DNA from: Hungatella sp. UBA5982
Lineage (GTDB): Bacteria > Bacillota > Clostridia > Lachnospirales > Lachnospiraceae
Assembly (NCBI GenBank): GCA_002429965.1
Contig: DJBG01000121.1
Location: 10,425-19,782 of the forward strand
Direction of reading: 5' to 3'
Length of the DNA stretch: 9,358 bases
Part shown: positions 5,982-9,358 of the stretch, piece by piece
Layout: the number at the start of each line of letters is the position of its first letter
Position numbering within the stretch: the stretch's first letter is position 1
The notes under the pieces: model-generated
What the model was told of the DNA's origin: nothing
Databases searched by the model: none
Seen by the model: the letters and a program-made list of their open reading frames with translations, nothing else
Position numbers and translations under genes: made by a program

Positions 5982-6010
5982 ATGATAACACGTATTATTA
6001 CTTTGGTCAA
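5982..6010 (-). promoter_or_regulatory. Predicted gntR promoter P1
   Basis: On the minus strand, TTGACC (6010-6005), a 17-bp spacer and TATCAT (5987-5982) form a good promoter. The last 12 spacer bases are identical to those of the PTS promoter, and the two -10 hexamers (TATCAT and TAACAT) differ at one base. The two promoters look like matched targets of one regulator. The leader to gntR would be about 105 nt. Confidence 0.7.
5986..5997. promoter_or_regulatory. Operator O2 in the gntR promoter
   Basis: On the minus strand this is TAATACGTGTTA, identical to O1 at 1604-1615. Counting flanks, 18 of 19 bases match (AATAATACGTGTTA then A or T, then CATG). It occupies the same position relative to -35 and -10 as O1 does, which argues for autorepression. 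Confidence 0.65.
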
Positions 6011-6041
6011 TACCTTTCACCAAACAGGTAGACAAAGGATG

Positions 6042-6083
6042 AAAAAAGCAGCTGCTGCACGGCTCTGTCCATGCATCAGCTGC
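6042..6083 (-). terminator. Intrinsic terminator of ftsH
   Basis: On the minus strand GCAGCTG (6083-6077) pairs with CAGCTGC (6054-6048). A TGCA/TGCA pair inside, after one mismatch, extends the stem and leaves a 12-nt loop. Six T follow (6047-6042). It lies about 20 bp after the ftsH stop codon and separates ftsH from the gntR promoter region. Confidence 0.85.
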
Positions 6084-6100
6084 CTGACGTTTCTCAAACA

Positions 6101-8080
6101 TTAATCTTTAACATTTCCAACATCAATAACGGATTCTTTTATTTCCTTCTTTTCATCCGTCCAATCGGAAAGTCCGTCTTCCACTTCCTTTGACTCTTCG
6201 CTTTTTTCGGAATTCTTATTCTCTTCCTTTGGCTCCGGAATTCCCTTTGCCTCCCGGAATATCTTCATGAATTCCTTACCGGTAATGGTCTCTCTCTCAA
6301 TCAGGAATTCTGCGATCTTATCCATTACATCCCGGTTATCCAACAGAAGGCTCTTGGCTTCTTCATAAGCTTCCTTGAGCATTTTCATGACTTCATCATC
6401 CACCTGGGAAGCAGTGGCTTCCGCACAGTTCATTACAGTACGTCCGCTTAAGTACTGGTCTTCTTTGGTTGCCAGTCCCATAAGGCCGAATTTCTCCGAC
6501 ATGCCGTACTGGGTGATCATAGCCCGCGCCACCTTGGTGGCCTGTTCAATATCATTGGCTGCACCTGTGGTTACGGTGTCAAAGACAATATCCTCTGCCG
6601 CGCGGCCGGCCAGATAGCCTACCAGCATGGCATGAAGCTCTTTCCTGGAATTTAAGAACTTTTCTTCTTCCGGTACATGCATTACGTATCCCAAAGCACC
6701 CATAGTCCTTGGAACGATGGTGATCTTCTGCACAGGTTCCGAATCCTTTTGAAGGGCGCTGACCAGAGCATGTCCCACTTCGTGATAAGAAACAATGCGC
6801 CGCTCCTCTTTGTTAAGGACACGGTCCTTTTTCTCTTTACCTACCAGCACCACTTCCACAGCCTCAAATAAGTCCTTCTGAGACACCGCATGCCGGCCGT
6901 TTTTCACCGCCAGGATGGCGGATTCATTGATCATGTTGGCAAGATCGGAACCAACGGCTCCTGAGGTTGCCAGAGCAATGGCATCTATATCGACGGTATC
7001 GTCAAGAAGCACATCCCTGGAATGAACCTTTAAGATATCCACACGGCCTTTTAAATCCGGCTTATCTACAATGATCCGGCGGTCAAACCGGCCCGGACGG
7101 AGAAGGGCAGGATCCAGGATCTCAGGGCGGTTGGTGGCCGCCAGCACTAAAAGTCCCTTAGAGGAATCAAAACCATCCATCTCAGAAAGCAGCTGGTTTA
7201 AGGTCTGCTCTCTCTCATCGTTTCCTCCGCCAAATTTGGAATCACGGCTCTTTCCGATGGCATCTACCTCGTCAATAAAAATAATACAGGGAGCGGATTC
7301 CTGGGCCTGCTTAAATAAATCCCGGACACGGGAAGCTCCCACACCTACAAACATCTCTACAAAATCAGAACCGGACAGAGAATAAAAAGGAACATGGGCC
7401 TCTCCTGCAACCGCCTTGGCAAGCAGGGTTTTTCCCGTTCCGGGAGGTCCTACAAGAAGCGCTCCCTTGGGAAGCTTTGCACCGATCTTTGTATATTTTC
7501 CCGGATTATGGAGGAAATCCACGATTTCAGTTAAGGATTCCTTTGCCTCATCTTCCCCCGCCCCATCCTTAAATGTAATACCTGTTTCCTTCTGCACATA
7601 AACCTTGGCGTTGCTCTTTCCGACGCCCATGAGTCCGCCTCCGCCGACCCTGCGCATCATGAAGTTCAAAAGGAATCCCATGGCTGCAAACAGGAGTAAG
7701 TAGCTGACAATGGTCTGAATGAAAAAGTTACCGTCACGGCGGGTCCGAAGGGTTTCCACTCCGGCAGTGCGAAGGCGCTCCGCCAGATTTAAATCGTTGT
7801 CCATCCTTACCGTATAATAGGTAACGCCAGGTTTATATCCTTCCCAGGTCTTCTTGGGGTTTATGGTAATCTTTGTATCCTCAACATTTACCGACTCCAC
7901 CTGCTTTTCATCTACCATATTCATAAAGGTATCATAACTCAGTTCTATATTGGTCCTCGTCGTAATCGCGCCGTGCAGATATGAGATCCCTGCTACCGCA
8001 ATAAGAAACGCGATGACCCATATGGCGATGGCCTGGGTATTCTTCGGCATCTTATTATTATTTTGATTCTTGTTATCCAT
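6101..8080 (-). CDS. ftsH: ATP-dependent zinc metalloprotease FtsH
   Basis: This 659-residue, membrane-anchored AAA+ protease extracts and degrades membrane and short-lived soluble proteins as a hexamer. Domains in order: membrane helix at about 17-36, short external domain, second helix at about 119-141, and AAA+ module with Walker A GPPGTGKT (211-218), pore loop FVG (244-246), Walker B IIFIDEVDAIG (266-276) and second region of homology with arginine fingers (about 315-335). The protease domain has HEVGH (433-437) as zinc site, with D510 as likely third ligand. The tail after about 615 is rich in E, K and S and likely disordered. Differences from typical FtsH: HEVGH instead of the usual HEAGH, and SGAVGSDL (373-380) where TPGFSGADL is common, so it may be one of several paralogues. 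GGAG lies 11 nt before the ATG. It is a single-gene unit, divergent from pyrG. Confidence 0.97.
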   Translation of the reverse strand: MDNKNQNNNKMPKNTQAIAIWVIAFLIAVAGISYLHGAITTRTNIELSYDTFMNMVDEKQVESVNVEDTKITINPKKTWEGYKPGVTYYTVRMDNDLNLAERLRTAGVETLRTRRDGNFFIQTIVSYLLLFAAMGFLLNFMMRRVGGGGLMGVGKSNAKVYVQKETGITFKDGAGEDEAKESLTEIVDFLHNPGKYTKIGAKLPKGALLVGPPGTGKTLLAKAVAGEAHVPFYSLSGSDFVEMFVGVGASRVRDLFKQAQESAPCIIFIDEVDAIGKSRDSKFGGGNDEREQTLNQLLSEMDGFDSSKGLLVLAATNRPEILDPALLRPGRFDRRIIVDKPDLKGRVDILKVHSRDVLLDDTVDIDAIALATSGAVGSDLANMINESAILAVKNGRHAVSQKDLFEAVEVVLVGKEKKDRVLNKEERRIVSYHEVGHALVSALQKDSEPVQKITIVPRTMGALGYVMHVPEEEKFLNSRKELHAMLVGYLAGRAAEDIVFDTVTTGAANDIEQATKVARAMITQYGMSEKFGLMGLATKEDQYLSGRTVMNCAEATASQVDDEVMKMLKEAYEEAKSLLLDNRDVMDKIAEFLIERETITGKEFMKIFREAKGIPEPKEENKNSEKSEESKEVEDGLSDWTDEKKEIKESVIDVGNVKD

Positions 8081-8115
8081 CTGTGTGAATTCTCCAATCC
8101 GGATAGTTTCTACCC

Positions 8116-8144
8116 ATTATATACCTCTATCATTATAGTGTCAG
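8116..8144 (-). promoter_or_regulatory. ftsH promoter P2 (proximal)
   Basis: On the minus strand, CTGACA (8144-8139), a 17-bp spacer and TATAAT (8121-8116). It overlaps P1, whose -10 falls in the spacer of this promoter, so polymerase could occupy only one at a time. The start would lie roughly 30 bp before the start codon. Confidence 0.6.
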
Positions 8145-8160
8145 TTTCCCCATAAATCAA
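8132..8160 (-). promoter_or_regulatory. ftsH promoter P1 (distal)
   Basis: On the minus strand, TTGATT (8160-8155), a 17-bp spacer and a perfect TATAAT (8137-8132). Together with P2 it makes a tandem arrangement offset by 16 bp. I saw no CIRCE-type heat-shock operator nearby. Confidence 0.6.
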
Positions 8161-8288
8161 GAAAAGAATTATTAAATCCTTATAAACACCCTGGCTGGTT
8201 TTATTTAACAATCATGACCTTCTTAATCATATGAAAGCTTCCATACAGAATTTTACACTTAATATTCTAAGTTTTTTTCATAAGACTC

Positions 8289-8317
8289 TGGATTTTTTCA
8301 AAAAATAGCTGTATAAT
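8289..8317 (+). promoter_or_regulatory. Likely pyrG promoter
   Basis: A perfect TATAAT at 8312-8317 is preceded, 17 bp upstream, by a weak -35 TGGATT (8289-8294). The start would be near 8322-8327, within an ATTTTTAAAAAT palindrome (8321-8332), leaving a leader of only about 40-45 nt. That is too short for a terminator-type attenuator, and none is visible. Confidence 0.55.
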
Positions 8318-8367
8318 GTCATTTTTAAAAATATTCACATACTATCACAAAAGGAGGTTACACTGTT

Positions 8368-9358
8368 ATGTCAGTGAAATACGTATTTGTCACCGGAGGC
8401 GTCGTGTCCGGGCTTGGCAAAGGTATTACCGCAGCATCTCTTGGACGTCTGCTGAAGGCCAGAGGCTACAAAGTCACGATGCAGAAATTTGATCCGTACA
8501 TCAACATTGATCCAGGAACCATGAATCCGGTACAGCATGGTGAGGTTTTCGTCACCGAAGACGGCGCTGAAACCGATCTTGACCTTGGCCACTACGAACG
8601 TTTTATCGACGAAAACCTGACTCAGAATTCCAACGTTACCACCGGTAAGGTCTACTGGACCGTACTGACCCGTGAACGGCGCGGGGACTTCGGGGGAGGC
8701 ACCGTACAGGTTATCCCTCACATTACCGACGAAATCAAAAGCCGTTTTCACTGCAGCAACAGCAACTCCTCTGAAACAGAAATCGCCATCATAGAAGTAG
8801 GCGGAACGGTAGGCGACATCGAAAGCCAGCCATTCCTTGAAGCGATCCGTCAATTCCAGCACGAAGCAGGCCACGAGAATGTCATTCTCATCCACGTGAC
8901 CCTGGTTCCATATCTAAAGGTTTCCGGCGAACTTAAAACCAAACCAACCCAGGCCAGTGTAAAAGATTTACAGGGAATGGGTATCCAGCCCGACATCATC
9001 GTATGCCGTTCCGAACTGCCCCTTGATGACGGAATCCGAAGCAAAATCGCACAATTCTGTAACGTTCCCAAGACCCATGTACTCCAAAACCTGGATGTGG
9101 AAGTATTGTATGAACTCCCTCTTGCCATGGAGGAAGAGCATTTAGCGGAAGTCGCATGTGAAAGCTTAAATCTCCCATGCCCCAAGCCGGACTTAGCAGA
9201 GTGGACTTCCATGATCGAAAACTGGAAGCATCCGGAAAAGGAAGTGACAGTCGCCCTTGTGGGCAAGTACATCCAGCTCCACGACGCCTATATTTCCGTA
9301 GTGGAATCATTAAAGCACGGCGGTGTCTTCCACCGGGCCAAGGTTCATATTAAGTGGA
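8368..9358 (+). CDS. pyrG: CTP synthase, N-terminal part (continues past window)
   Basis: CTP synthase makes CTP from UTP, ATP and glutamine in the cytoplasm, the last step of pyrimidine nucleotide synthesis. The 330 residues in view cover the whole amidoligase domain (about 1-270) and the start of the glutamine amidotransferase domain; full-length enzymes have about 535 residues, so the catalytic Cys-His-Glu part is outside. Seen: P-loop [10 protein letters not shown] (10-19) with K18, K40, the [14 protein letters not shown] block with D72, [19 protein letters not shown] (102-120), and [16 protein letters not shown] with E143, matching a magnesium ligand. VALVGKY near 295-301 opens the amidotransferase domain. 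The start is set by AAGGAGG (8351-8357), 10 nt before the ATG. Read divergently from ftsH. Nothing suggests truncation other than the window edge. Confidence 0.97.
   Translation, partial: MSVKYVFVTGGVVSGLGKGITAASLGRLLKARGYKVTMQKFDPYINIDPGTMNPVQHGEVFVTEDGAETDLDLGHYERFIDENLTQNSNVTTGKVYWTVLTRERRGDFGGGTVQVIPHITDEIKSRFHCSNSNSSETEIAIIEVGGTVGDIESQPFLEAIRQFQHEAGHENVILIHVTLVPYLKVSGELKTKPTQASVKDLQGMGIQPDIIVCRSELPLDDGIRSKIAQFCNVPKTHVLQNLDVEVLYELPLAMEEEHLAEVACESLNLPCPKPDLAEWTSMIENWKHPEKEVTVALVGKYIQLHDAYISVVESLKHGGVFHRAKVHIKW

Noticed and set aside
6375..7601. Several plus-strand frames opposite ftsH
   Set aside because: They are antisense shadows of a strongly conserved AAA+ protease and have no ribosome-binding sites of note.
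8255..8278. Small hairpin ACTTA/TAAGT followed by seven T, upstream of the pyrG promoter
   Set aside because: The stem is only 5 A/T-rich base pairs, and there is no upstream plus-strand gene for it to terminate.
8371..9310. Three minus-strand frames of 104-174 codons opposite pyrG
   Set aside because: They overlap a clear CTP synthase gene on the plus strand and each other, and their translations match no recognisable family.
1..9358. tRNA, rRNA, CRISPR array, insertion sequence or phage attachment site
   Set aside because: I saw no repeated spacer pattern, transposase or integrase, tRNA-like stem-loops, or rRNA-like sequence.

Overview
The window looks like the chromosome of a low-to-moderate G+C Firmicute of the class Clostridia, most plausibly a Lachnospiraceae relative (Lacrimispora/Enterocloster type). 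This is inferred from strong AGGAGG ribosome-binding sites, AT-rich sigma-A-like promoters, the style of the FtsH and CTP synthase proteins, and a mannose-family PTS operon with a GntR/HutC regulator. No database search was possible.

Layout. (1) Bases 1-1193, minus strand: the N-terminal ~397 codons of a protein I recognise as a JetA/DUF5716-like kleisin of a Wadjet (SMC-type anti-plasmid) system. It runs off the left edge, so partner genes (JetB, JetC, JetD) would lie outside the window. (2) Bases 1209-1693: a 485-bp divergent intergenic region. It holds a good minus-strand promoter for jetA, a terminator-like hairpin in the jetA leader, a long-loop inverted repeat with a U-tract, and the PTS promoter with its operator. 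(3) Bases 1694-4968, plus strand: a compact operon of EIIA, a BtpA/SgcQ-family TIM-barrel protein, EIIB, EIIC and EIID. (4) Bases 5024-5061: a bidirectional terminator between convergent units. (5) Bases 5134-5871, minus strand: a GntR/HutC-type regulator with UTRA domain. (6) Bases 6101-8080, minus strand: FtsH membrane protease with its own terminator and two stacked promoters. (7) From 8368, plus strand: the first 330 codons of pyrG (CTP synthase), running off the right edge.

How the parts fit. The PTS operon and the gntR gene form a self-contained regulon. The same 12-bp pseudo-palindrome, TAATACGTGTTA, lies between -35 and -10 and overlaps the -10 in both promoters, in the same register, and a near-copy lies 27 bp from the gntR one. 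The simplest reading is that the regulator represses both its own gene and the PTS operon, and is released by the phosphorylated sugar. BtpA is the only non-transporter, non-regulatory gene of the unit, so it is the best local candidate for acting on the imported sugar phosphate.

ftsH and pyrG are housekeeping genes read divergently from a 287-bp spacer. The least routine element is the jetA edge, both for its probable defence role and for its attenuator-like leader.
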